Notes: generated by a model not told the origin, from the letters alone. Positions 7,842 through 14,774 are shown, counted from the stretch's first letter. The stretch: 14,774 nucleotides of DNA from UBA946 sp031550725 (GCA_031550725.1 JAVBOH010000043.1:1-14774); one strand, 5' to 3'. Numbers and translations are program-made.

Positions 7842-8590
7842 ATGAAAATGCAAATTAATAATAAACCCCAACAGATAAAATCAATATATTTAACAGATAA
7901 TTTTAAAAAACATATTCTGAAACAATGTATCCAACACTATGTGGTTTTGTCGCATGGGTTTTAAAATTATCAGTTCAGAAGGGGATAAATCGTCTATATT
8001 TTCTCGCACGAGATGGATACTTAATGCATCAAATAGCAATTGAACTGACGAAATTATATAACCTTGATATAGACTGCAGATACTTATACTGTTCAAGAAA
8101 CGCATGGCGAATACCATCATATCATATTATTAGTTATGATGAAGCCTGCTCGTTGATTTTTTCTGGAGGTTATAAAATATCTCCTGAAATACTATTAAAT
8201 CGTGTTAATTTTGATGAAAAAGAGCAAAAAAATATATATTCGGAAATAGGGTATTCAATTGAAGATAAGGATATAATTTTAAGTAAAGATAAAGCAAATG
8301 AATTTGCTAATGCTGTAATGAATAGTACAGCATTTAAGAAAATATTAAACGAAAAATCTATAACAGAATATGAAAGTACGATAGGATATCTTAGACAATC
8401 AGGTATGTTTGATGGTACTGATTTTGCTTTGGTTGATACAGGTTGGACAGTCTCAATGCAGCGTACTTTGAAGCAATTACTTCATAATGAGGGTTACAAT
8501 AAGAAAGTTATTGGTTATTACTTTGGTATGTATGATCAACCTACTGATACTACTGGGTTAGAATACTATACATACAAGAAATTATTTAAC
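7842..8590 (+). pseudogene. Broken second copy of the HAD-protein C-terminal module
   Basis: ATG 7842 has a good AAGGAG (7829-7834) and opens a frame MKMQINNKPQQ that is shifted at about 7905-7925. The second frame, from 7907 on, carries the domain: GFVAWVLKLSVQKGINRLYF, then LARDGYLM, CSRNAWR, DTGWTVSMQ and YYFGMYDQP. This corresponds to the second half of the 201-2384 protein (there GYCQW, KGIDKLLFMARDG and DIGWKGS), so the two genes share a module, although this copy has no HAD domain in front. The reading stays convincing to TYKKLFN at about 8590. Beyond that, the frame to 8692 is only the complement of the minus-strand fibronectin domain. The gene is therefore broken twice, by a frameshift near its start and by a lost 3' end. 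Its role, like that of its paralogue, is unknown but tied to surface glycan loci. Confidence 0.65.
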
Positions 8591-10942
8591 AACATAAGAC
8601 CACTCACTATAAATTTTCACGCCATCTATAACAGTGTAAGACCTTACACGATAATACATTTTGATGCCATTAGCATTACTAATTGTCTTTGATGTAACAG
8701 TCTTGTCATTAATGCTATATGCCTTAACATTATCACTAAAATTTTTATCGGATGATGACTGCACCTGATATCCAGAAGCCTTGTTTACTTTTTGCCATTT
8801 TAATGTTACACTGCTTGATGATGTAGTTACACCTGTAACAACTGGTGCTTTAGGATGAATAATAATTGTCATTTTTTTAGTATATGGCTTATAATTATCT
8901 GTACCTGAGGCTGATATAGTAATAGTAACCTTTCCAATGCCCTTGACAGTAACCTTTCCATCCTTTGAAACTGTGCATATTTTCGTATTACTTGATGTAT
9001 ATGTAATATTACCATCACCAATTCCCTTAATGATAATAGTAGCTTTTCCTTCATCAATATTATTTTCATAGGAAACAACATAATCCACGCCCTCGATAAG
9101 CAATTTGCCGTTCGAATTATATACCTTTAATTGCAATTCCTTTTCAAACCCATCGTATACAACACTGCTCATATTAAATACAAATTCTGATTTTTTTATT
9201 GGATATGTCGATATAAATGGTATATATCCATAATTATATGTACTCGGAAAATATGACGGTGGTGCAGTGTTTTCTGGCATATAAATGGTGAAATGTTTTG
9301 TAACAGAACCATCATAATTTCCCATACCGTTAATAATTACTGTTGCTGTACCACAATTAGTATTATTAAAATAATTAACATAATAATCCACACCCTCTGT
9401 CAGAACTACATTTCCATCCATAACTATTACTAATGGACGTTTTTCCATACCATCAAATAAAAATGAGGTCTGTGTTAAAATAGCAGTAAAGCTTAACGGT
9501 GGTACATATGAATTATCTGTTATCTCAAATGTCTTTGTTGCCACTCCAGTGTAATCACCAATTCCTGTGATTGTAATTATTGCAGTACCAATGTCTGTAT
9601 TATTTGAGTATGCAACAGTATAATCTGTACCAAGGGCAAGAGTTTTACTGCCATCTGTGTCACGGTAATGCTAGGTTCAATTGCTGAGCCTGTGTAAGTT
9701 ACAGAACTTACTGAAACAGATACATTAACATCAGTAATTGATATCGCAGGAATATCGGTAATTTCGAATGTCTTTGTAATTGTACCAGTATAATTACCCT
9801 TACCAGTAATTGTTACAGTACCTTTTACAGTATCTGTGCTTAGGTTAGTATTATTTGAATAGGACAAAGTATAATCATCATCTTTTACAAGCGTTTTTTC
9901 CCCTACTACAACAGTAGGCTCTGGTTTAATTTCACTTCCCGTATATTCATATGTATCTTTATGAAGTGTAACTGTTGCACCTGATATTGATGTACAGTAT
10001 CTCGGATAAAGTGTTTTCGCTGCTGTAATATTAGTATCACCATCAATTTTATCGCCAGTAAATTCAGCATTATCATACCAACCATCAAAAACAAGTCCAT
10101 CCTTAGTTGGCTTTGCATAATTAACAATATTACCACCACTTGTTGTTTTAGCATTTGCATACTTCATAGCAGTTGAATCTGTTAATTCTCCGCCATTAAG
10201 CTCTAAATCAAGCTCATATGCTATTGTTGTTTTTGTTGATGTGTAATTGTTCGAAGTAAGCAAATCTGCAACTGTGCTGTTTTTAACATAAATAAATGAA
10301 CCTGATTTTATGCTAGAAAACGCAAAGTTGCCAATACTTGTAATATCACCAAGGATAGTTACAGATATTAATTCTTTGCAAGTAAAAAATGCATTATCAC
10401 CTATGCTTTTAACAGACTCGGGAATAGTTACAGATACTAAGCTTTGGCAATAGAAAAATGCATTATTACCTATACTTGTGACAGAATTAGGAATAACAAC
10501 ACTTTTAATTTGAGTACTTTTTTGGGCAATACCAAATAATGATTGAAATTTACTGTTAATCGAAGTAACTGTTTTACCACCAACACTTGATGGTATTGTA
10601 ATATCTGCATCAGCATCAAAGCCTGTACATTCTGTCAGGGTTACAGATGTATTATCAGCATTATCAGTATAAGTCCAAGCAAGAACATTAAATGTTTTGT
10701 TAAGTGTACCTGCATAATTACCAATACCTGTGATAGTTACAGTTTCTATACCAGCTACTTCGTTATTTGTATATGACAAAGTATAATCTGTATCTTTTAA
10801 AAGAGTAGTATCACCAATTTTCACAGTCGGCTCAGGTTTTGCACCGATTTTGGTTGAGCCGTTAATAAAGCAGTCATACGATGTTTTATCGAAGGTAACT
10901 GTTGCACTTTCTATTGATGTTGCATATTTCGCATAAAGCTTT
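8582..10942 (-). pseudogene. Repeat-rich surface protein (LRR, InlB-type, Ig-like repeats, FN3), 5'-truncated and frameshifted
   Basis: Reading leftward from about 10942, the order is: an Ig-like repeat (KIGDTTLLKDTDYTLSYTNN); BspA-type leucine-rich repeats (about 10560-10290, IPNSVTSIGNNAF then IPESVKSIGDNAF); a Listeria-Bacteroides/InlB B repeat (about 10200-10000, GLVFDGWYDNAEFTGD); four more Ig-like repeats ending in forms of GNYTGTITKTFEIT; a Big_2-like domain (about 9020-8850); and a fibronectin III domain. These build secreted, wall-bound adhesin-like proteins. No signal peptide is present because the 5' end is missing: the repeat LYAKYATSIE begins at 10941 and a stop lies four codons upstream. 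A tandem CA near 9657-9663 shifts the frame, splitting the gene into pieces at 9577-10824 and 8582-9544. The C-terminus (YSEWSYVVK) is shorter than usual. Base composition is visibly less AT-rich than the flanks. Confidence 0.75.
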
Positions 10943-10944
10943 AC

Positions 10945-11679
10945 TTGTCAGCTAATAACTTGAGTAAAAAAGATACTGTAATATGGCTTACAGGTCATTC
11001 TCGAGGTGCAGCAGTTTCGGGTATCATTGCTAAATATCTTATTGATGATGGATATAAAATATTTTCTTATAATTTTGCTACTCCTAATCAAGTTGAGACT
11101 GATTTAATAAGTGATGGTAAGTCAGCAAGTAGTTATAATTCTATATTTAATATTATTAATGAAGATGATTTAGTACCGTGTTTACCATTGGAGTATTGGG
11201 GATTTAAGAAATACGGAGATACTAAAACTTTTAATTTGAATTTAAATGACATGAAAAAATGGGGTGAAAAAAATGTAGATATTATTTATAATACAAGAAC
11301 CCTATTTTATGTGGTAAATAGTTTTAAAGTAATAATCAAAAGTAGAAATTCATGTTATTTAGACGACAATAATTATTTAAAATATAAAAAATTTGATGTT
11401 GAATTTTTGAATAGTACACCAGAATTGAGCAGATATTATGACATCATTAATAACTATGATACAAAAGTGGGTATATACCAAAAACCAATATTTTATATGC
11501 AAGTATTAGCAGGTGCTGCTGCAGGTGATATAAGATATGATTTATTTAAATTTCTTTTTAATGATTATAATGCATCTTATTATAGTACAGCTACATTTTG
11601 GTTTGGTGAGTTTTCTGCGATGACAACATTTATGAATCCGCATTTAGTTGATGCATACATTATTATATGTGAAAAATAG
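10945..11679 (+). CDS. Class 3 lipase-like protein, N-terminally truncated
   Basis: Up to 244 residues; the first codons shown use a TTG and are not a convincing start. The nucleophile elbow GHSRG is at 17-21 (Ser 19). A candidate catalytic Asp lies in NEDDLVP (72-78), and the last His is in NPHLVDAYI (His 233). This is the triad order of class 3 alpha/beta-hydrolases (fungal-type lipases). The strand and lid that normally precede GHSRG, some 100 or more residues, are missing because the frame begins at the junction with the inverted surface-protein gene. No signal peptide remains. A membrane protein gene follows 10 bases after its stop. Such lipase modules occur as tips of polymorphic toxins and as secreted enzymes, and the sequence does not decide between them. 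As it stands it has no ribosome binding site and is probably a gene remnant. Confidence 0.65.
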   Translation: MSANNLSKKDTVIWLTGHSRGAAVSGIIAKYLIDDGYKIFSYNFATPNQVETDLISDGKSASSYNSIFNIINEDDLVPCLPLEYWGFKKYGDTKTFNLNLNDMKKWGEKNVDIIYNTRTLFYVVNSFKVIIKSRNSCYLDDNNYLKYKKFDVEFLNSTPELSRYYDIINNYDTKVGIYQKPIFYMQVLAGAAAGDIRYDLFKFLFNDYNASYYSTATFWFGEFSAMTTFMNPHLVDAYIIICEK

Positions 11680-11682
11680 AGG
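11678..11682 (+). promoter_or_regulatory. Ribosome binding site for the membrane protein
   Basis: AGAGG overlaps the lipase stop and lies seven bases before ATG 11690. This favours that start over the upstream in-frame ATG 11648, which is buried in the lipase gene. Confidence 0.65.
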
Positions 11683-11689
11683 TTATTAT

Positions 11690-12385
11690 ATGCAAAAATT
11701 TATTTTAATGGGTATTAACATTCTTTTTATTATAAGCATTATTATTGCTATACTATTTATGAATTCTAGATGGATAATATTACCATTAGTCTTAATAGGT
11801 GAAATAATTGTTTATAAAATTCTTTATTATTATTATTATATAAATAATAATAATAATAATAAAGAAATATCTAATTATAAAACAATTTATTGGATATATG
11901 GGGAGATATCTCTATTTATAATAATATTTGCATTAAATGAGTATTTAAAACAAAGTCAACCAAACTTTTTAACAAGATTGATATATGTTGTACCAACATA
12001 TATCATTATATTATGTATTTCACCTTTTATATTGGTAAATTTGTTTTCACATAAAAAACATCTAAAGTTAAATACCAAGAACGATACATTTAAAAGCAAT
12101 AAAATTTATATCATCTTAAGTTTTGCTTTTTTGATAGCAGTTAAATTTATTTGGATTATTTGTGTTCCAGAAACAAAATTTATAAATACTATATATTATA
12201 ATTTATTCAGTTTTTTAGTGACTTTTCCTTTTATACTTATAATTATGTTAATATTAAGAATTTTTAAGGCTAATTATAATAAATCAATATTTTATATTGG
12301 TGCACTAATTCTAACATTTACACCAATTGAGATTTATCTTATTCTGTATATATTAATTTCACCTATATTATGTTTTTTTATTTAA
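11690..12385 (+). CDS. Multi-pass membrane protein of unknown function
   Basis: 231 residues from the ATG with a proper ribosome binding site (an in-frame ATG 42 bases upstream would add 14 residues). Hydrophobic stretches at about 4-24, 27-46, 66-84, 96-118, 138-158, 166-190 and 199-229 suggest about seven membrane passes. A low-complexity loop of five Tyr and six Asn (46-57) is encoded by an ATT/AAT repeat. Charges are few and no catalytic motif is visible. I do not recognise the family. The gene starts 10 bases after the lipase stop, so the two are probably co-expressed. One possibility is an immunity protein that guards the membrane against the lipase, as small polytopic proteins do for other lipid-directed toxins. 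That is inference from position only. Confidence 0.65.
   Translation: MQKFILMGINILFIISIIIAILFMNSRWIILPLVLIGEIIVYKILYYYYYINNNNNNKEISNYKTIYWIYGEISLFIIIFALNEYLKQSQPNFLTRLIYVVPTYIIILCISPFILVNLFSHKKHLKLNTKNDTFKSNKIYIILSFAFLIAVKFIWIICVPETKFINTIYYNLFSFLVTFPFILIIMLILRIFKANYNKSIFYIGALILTFTPIEIYLILYILISPILCFFI
11823..11863 (+). repeat. Trinucleotide ATT/AAT repeat with dyad symmetry
   Basis: About five ATT units are followed by about six AAT units, so the tract can fold back on itself. It lies inside the membrane protein gene and encodes a Tyr then Asn run. Gain or loss of whole units would keep the frame. Confidence 0.8.
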
Positions 12386-12420
12386 TAATTATAACTTATT
12401 AGTCAGATAACAATTAATTA

Positions 12421-12447
12421 GTACTGTCACTTAACAAATGGCAGTAC
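12421..12447 (+). other. Small inverted repeat over the toxin start codon
   Basis: GTACTGTC (12421-12428) can pair with GGCAGTAC (12440-12447), eight pairs with one G-T, leaving the AT of the start codon in an 11-base loop. It might hide the start in mRNA or mark a recombination edge. It is short and may be chance. Confidence 0.3.
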
Positions 12448-13517
12448 CAAATAATCAACAACTTAATGATGTTGAGATCGCCAATGCATTAGAATATGAT
12501 TATTTATACAGACAAGCATATTATGAAAAGCACGGAAAATACCCTACTTCATTAAGTCCGTTAGGTTCACTAGCTAAGTGCTCTGGTGAAATGCTGATGA
12601 ATCTAGGAAGTACAATGATAACTGGTGTTTATTCATCGTTTGTCAACGAAGATGGATCATTTAATGTCAGTGGTTCTCAAGAATTTGTTGGAATGATGAT
12701 AGGCAGTGCTATAACAGTTGCATATGGCAATATAAATATTGAAATATCAACAAAATCAACTCAAAATAAATCACCTGATTTCGAGCTTGAAAAAGACCTA
12801 GTTAATGCCGAATCTGCTAAAAGAAAACTCGGTGAAAAAGAAAAAATCAAGATTGATTTAGAAAAAGATGAATTAGTTACTGTTAAAAATAAAACAGTTG
12901 TTATCGAATCTCTTGAGTTTGCAGAAAATTTTGAAAAATTCAGATTAGATGTAACAAAGGACACGAAATATAAAAAATGTAATGCATGGTGGGATGCAAC
13001 GAATCATAAAAAGTATGGTTATTCAGCTTCTGGTAATTATTACAAAAACGAGTATATATTATCTGAAAAATTAAAACCATATGCTGAGCCGGTATTAAAA
13101 GAAAAGTTTCCAAATTTAAAAACCACTTCTGATTATACTGCTTATCATGAATATACTTTATCAAAAGAATTTATTGATTCAATACCAAATGAATATTTCA
13201 CAAGTACTGGATGTAGTAAAGCTAGCGTTAATATCGAAATGGCTAAGCTTAGAAATGCTATTCAAAGGACTAAGAATGAAGCTATAATATCAGATACTGG
13301 TTTTGAATTTAATGCACATGGTCAACCAAGTTTTAAGTATGAATGGAATGTTGAAAATTGTGCAGAAGTATGGAGTGCTCATCAAGCAATAATGGAAGGT
13401 GTTAAGTATGAAAACATAAGATTTAAGTGTGTTACCACTCAAACAGGTGAATGGGCTTTACCATGTAAAAACTGTGAGAAAACTTTTGCAGAATTATTAA
13501 ACCACGAAGGAGAATGA
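12438..13517 (+). CDS. Polymorphic-toxin C-terminal module with YwqJ-type deaminase domain
   Basis: 359 residues. The N-terminal part (about 1-105) contains MNLGSTMITGVYSSF and a Gly/Ala-rich hydrophobic patch around 83-97, like the pre-toxin part of a longer toxin. Residues about 112-165 are charged and may form a helix. The C-terminal domain (about 255-359) is a YwqJ-like deaminase (Pfam YwqJ-deaminase): CAE at 308-310 gives one zinc cysteine and the catalytic Glu, and PCKNC at 342-346 gives the other two cysteines. Such toxins deaminate a nucleic-acid or nucleotide base in a competitor. The exact target here is unknown. Two SUKH-3 immunity genes follow, the first after only six bases, which is the classic arrangement. 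There is no trafficking domain (LXG, WXG, RHS) and no signal peptide, a stop codon sits two codons before the ATG, and no ribosome binding site is seen. It therefore looks like an orphan toxin tip rather than a full effector. Confidence 0.8.
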   Translation: MAVPNNQQLNDVEIANALEYDYLYRQAYYEKHGKYPTSLSPLGSLAKCSGEMLMNLGSTMITGVYSSFVNEDGSFNVSGSQEFVGMMIGSAITVAYGNINIEISTKSTQNKSPDFELEKDLVNAESAKRKLGEKEKIKIDLEKDELVTVKNKTVVIESLEFAENFEKFRLDVTKDTKYKKCNAWWDATNHKKYGYSASGNYYKNEYILSEKLKPYAEPVLKEKFPNLKTTSDYTAYHEYTLSKEFIDSIPNEYFTSTGCSKASVNIEMAKLRNAIQRTKNEAIISDTGFEFNAHGQPSFKYEWNVENCAEVWSAHQAIMEGVKYENIRFKCVTTQTGEWALPCKNCEKTFAELLNHEGE

Positions 13518-13523
13518 GTAACT

Positions 13524-14003
13524 ATGCTAAATAACATTGCAGAACAACAATTAAAGAAAGCTGGATGGTATCTAGGTAGAAAAATCGATATAACTGAACA
13601 AATAAAACTTCTTGAAAGTTTAGGGTACGTTGTTTTTGATAAAGCGAAAGAGTTTTTAGAAGAATATGGGCAGCTTGATATACATGATAAAGAGAAGTTT
13701 GATAATAAATCTGGTATTTATGTTAGTGAATTGACAACATGTGTTGAAAAACTACTTATCGCAAAAAGGAATTATAATCTTGATGAGGAAGTTGGAGAAA
13801 GAACAATACCAGTTTTAAACATTGAAAATGAAGTGATTAAATTCATTAGCGAATCAGGTAAATTTTATGATGACTGGGGATTAGTATGTGAAACTTCTGA
13901 ACAATTTTGGAATGAATATTATGGTGAAGATGTTGGTGTTGTTTTATATTGGGAGGAATTAGCTGCTGGAAAAACTCAAAGGATAATGAGAAAAAAAATG
14001 TAA
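13524..14003 (+). CDS. SUKH-3 family immunity protein, copy 1
   Basis: 159 residues. The opening AGWYLGRKIDITEQI, then LESLGYVVFDKAKEFLEEYG, the central RNYNLDEEVGERTIPV and the late WNEYYGEDVG ... LYWEELAAG match the SUKH-3 immunity family (SUKH superfamily, SMI1/KNR4-related). These small cytoplasmic alpha/beta proteins bind and block nuclease or deaminase toxins. The gene starts six bases after the toxin stop, with AAGGAG (13507-13512) inside the toxin end as ribosome binding site, so toxin and antidote are translated from one message. It is full length for the family. The nearest gene to the toxin is the most likely cognate antidote. No signal peptide is visible, as expected for protection of the producing cell. 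Confidence 0.88.
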   Translation: MLNNIAEQQLKKAGWYLGRKIDITEQIKLLESLGYVVFDKAKEFLEEYGQLDIHDKEKFDNKSGIYVSELTTCVEKLLIAKRNYNLDEEVGERTIPVLNIENEVIKFISESGKFYDDWGLVCETSEQFWNEYYGEDVGVVLYWEELAAGKTQRIMRKKM

Positions 14004-14027
14004 TGAAATATTTATAATATAATCACA

Positions 14028-14063
14028 ATTAATACAGCTTGATTAATTTCAAGCTGTATTAAT
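14028..14063 (+). repeat. Intergenic hairpin element, copy 1 (15-bp stem)
   Basis: The arm ATTAATACAGCTTGA and its exact complement enclose the loop TTAATT. The surrounding block (about 14008-14076) recurs almost base for base after the second immunity gene. No T-run follows the stem, so it is a weak candidate for a terminator. It could stabilise mRNA, attenuate transcription or serve as a recombination block. Confidence 0.8.
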
Positions 14064-14070
14064 AAAATAT

Positions 14071-14076
14071 GAGAGG
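14071..14076 (+). promoter_or_regulatory. Ribosome binding site deciding the start at 14084
   Basis: GAGAGG lies seven bases before ATG 14084. It would be inside the gene if the in-frame ATG 14069 were used, and alignment with copy 1 (MLNNIAEQQL against MLNKIAEQQL) confirms 14084. Confidence 0.75.
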
Positions 14077-14083
14077 ATTTATC

Positions 14084-14566
14084 ATGTTAAATAAAATTGC
14101 AGAACAACAATTAAGAAAGGCAGGATGGTATGCTGGAAGAAAAATTGATATAACTAAACAAGTAACATTTCTTGAAAGTTTAGGTTACGTTGTTTTTGAT
14201 AAAGCTAGAGAATTCCTTGAAGAATATGGACAACTAAATATTATGGATAAGATAAAAGACAAAGACAGTAAAACAGGTTTTTTTATTGATGAACAAACAA
14301 CAAATATTGAAAAAATACTTGTCGCTAAAAGGAATTATAATCTTGATGAAGAAGCTGGAGAAAGAACAATACCTGTTTTAGAAGTTGGAGGTCAAGTTAT
14401 TGAGTATATTGGTGAATCAGGTAAAATATATAATGATTGTGGCTTAACATGCGATAATTCTGAACAGCTTTGGAATGAATATTATGGTGAGGATTTTGGG
14501 TTTATTTTATACTGGGAAGAATTAGCTGCTGGAAAAACAAAAAGAGAAATGGCAAAAAAAGGATAA
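14084..14566 (+). CDS. SUKH-3 family immunity protein, copy 2
   Basis: 160 residues, a tandem paralogue of the gene before it, about two-thirds identical by eye. Conserved blocks are LESLGYVVFDKA, KRNYNLDEE.GERTIPVL, WNEYYGED and LYWEELAAGKT. The central part (about 52-75, DKIKDKDSKTGFFIDEQT) and the stretch around 100-125 differ most, which fits paralogues that recognise different toxin variants. It is preceded by the hairpin element and followed by a near-identical second element. It may be co-transcribed with the toxin, or kept as an extra antidote against toxins of neighbouring strains. Both ends look natural, with no frameshift. Confidence 0.87.
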   Translation: MLNKIAEQQLRKAGWYAGRKIDITKQVTFLESLGYVVFDKAREFLEEYGQLNIMDKIKDKDSKTGFFIDEQTTNIEKILVAKRNYNLDEEAGERTIPVLEVGGQVIEYIGESGKIYNDCGLTCDNSEQLWNEYYGEDFGFILYWEELAAGKTKREMAKKG

Positions 14567-14590
14567 GAGAATATTTATAATATCATCACA

Positions 14591-14626
14591 ATTAATACAG
14601 CTTGATTAATTTCAAGCTGTATTAAT
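14591..14626 (+). repeat. Intergenic hairpin element, copy 2 (15-bp stem)
   Basis: Same stem and loop as the element at 14028-14063. The wider block (about 14571-14638) differs from copy 1 at only one or two bases and again ends in ATGAGAG a few bases before a start codon. Confidence 0.8.
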
Positions 14627-14647
14627 AAAATATGAGAGACTTACTAT

Positions 14648-14743
14648 ATGAAGTCAAGTGATTTAAGAAAAAAATCAAAGAAAATAAAGGAAATGGATGA
14701 AAATAAAAAATCACATGACAAAAAGACGTTACTGAGAAGATAA
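14648..14743 (+). CDS. Possible 31-residue basic peptide or gene remnant
   Basis: ATG 14648 stands seven bases after GAGAGA (14635-14640), the same layout as the second immunity gene behind its hairpin element. It reads MKSSDLRKKSKKIKEMDEN and on to a TAA at 14741-14743. The product would be small, lysine-rich and helical. It matches no family I know. It may be a real small gene, or the 5' end of a third cassette gene that was replaced or cut off. Confidence 0.35.
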   Translation: MKSSDLRKKSKKIKEMDENKKSHDKKTLLRR

Positions 14744-14747
14744 CGTC
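14725..14747 (-). terminator. Possible terminator for a minus-strand gene beyond the right edge
   Basis: GACGTTA and TAACGTC form a seven-base stem with a nine-base loop. Read on the minus strand it is followed by TTTTTG; on the plus strand no T-run follows. The stem is short, so the call is weak. Confidence 0.25.
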
Positions 14748-14774
14748 GAAAAAAGTCACAAGTTCAATTATGAG

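Noticed and set aside
7890..8120. Minus-strand frame within the HAD-module gene
   Set aside because: It lies opposite a recognisable plus-strand domain and shows no family features of its own; it is a shadow. The same holds for the minus-strand frames at 997-1218, 1603-1812, 3691-3900, 5216-5431, 12761-12964 and 12940-13164, and for the second minus-strand frames inside the surface-protein gene at 8869-9081 and 9906-10160.
8593..8692. C-terminal extension of the plus-strand HAD-module gene up to the stop at 8692
   Set aside because: These codons are the exact complement of a well-formed fibronectin III domain on the minus strand. They are antisense read-through, not protein of this family.
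8582..10942. Invertible (phase-variable) segment
   Set aside because: I found no inverted repeats at the two edges and no recombinase in the window, and turning the block around would not restore either flanking gene.
11648..11689. Upstream start for the membrane protein
   Set aside because: It is buried in the lipase reading frame without a ribosome binding site, whereas ATG 11690 has AGAGG at good distance and begins directly with a membrane segment.
14028..14063. Intrinsic terminator or short CRISPR-like repeat between the immunity genes
   Set aside because: There is no T-run on either strand after the stem, and there are only two copies with whole genes between them, so neither label fits.
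14069..14083. Upstream in-frame start for the second SUKH-3 gene
   Set aside because: It would include the ribosome binding site in the coding region and add five residues absent from copy 1.

Overview
The window is AT-rich DNA, dense with genes, with Gram-positive style ribosome binding sites (AGGAG or GAGG, 5-8 bases before ATG). The gene families (clostridial HAD/sugar-locus proteins, Listeria-Bacteroides repeats, BspA-type leucine-rich repeats, YwqJ deaminase, SUKH immunity proteins) suggest a member of the Clostridia, probably a gut or rumen Firmicute. This taxonomy is inferred from gene content and composition, not from a marker gene. TGA, TAA and TAG all act as stops in the intact genes, so the code looks standard.

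Left part (1-6262, all + strand): a surface-polysaccharide operon of the sialic acid (nonulosonic acid) type. After the tail of an unidentified gene come a two-module HAD-like protein, a sialyltransferase/polysialyltransferase-like protein with a coiled-coil C-terminus, a CMP-sialic acid synthetase fused to a HAD phosphatase-like domain, and a short NeuB-type synthase. The genes overlap or sit a few bases apart and probably form one transcript. NeuB would make the nonulosonic acid from a hexosamine and PEP, the NeuA part would activate it with CTP, and the transferase would add it to a glycan. No UDP-GlcNAc 2-epimerase (NeuC) lies inside the window.

Middle (6263-10942): a graveyard of broken genes. 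The gene after neuB has a frameshift and four in-frame stops. It runs into a frameshifted citrate-lyase-ligase-like (CitC) adenylyltransferase piece. Next is a second copy of the C-terminal module of the first HAD protein, frameshifted near its start and cut off at about 8590. There it runs head-on into the 3' end of a minus-strand gene for a repeat-rich surface protein. That gene has one frameshift near 9660 and loses its own 5' end at about 10942. The two abrupt joins are either real rearrangements or assembly chimeras.

Right part (10943-14774, + strand): a toxin/immunity-like region. A class 3 lipase without its N-terminus is followed 10 bases later by a multi-pass membrane protein. Then comes an orphan polymorphic-toxin C-terminal module ending in a YwqJ-type deaminase (CAE and PCxxC zinc motifs). 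Two tandem SUKH-3 immunity genes follow, each trailed by an almost identical 15-bp stem hairpin element, and a 31-codon reading frame sits at the end. The most coherent functional unit here is the deaminase toxin with its duplicated immunity genes. The lipase plus membrane protein may be a second toxin/immunity pair, but that is inference. I saw no tRNA, rRNA, CRISPR array, transposase or integrase.
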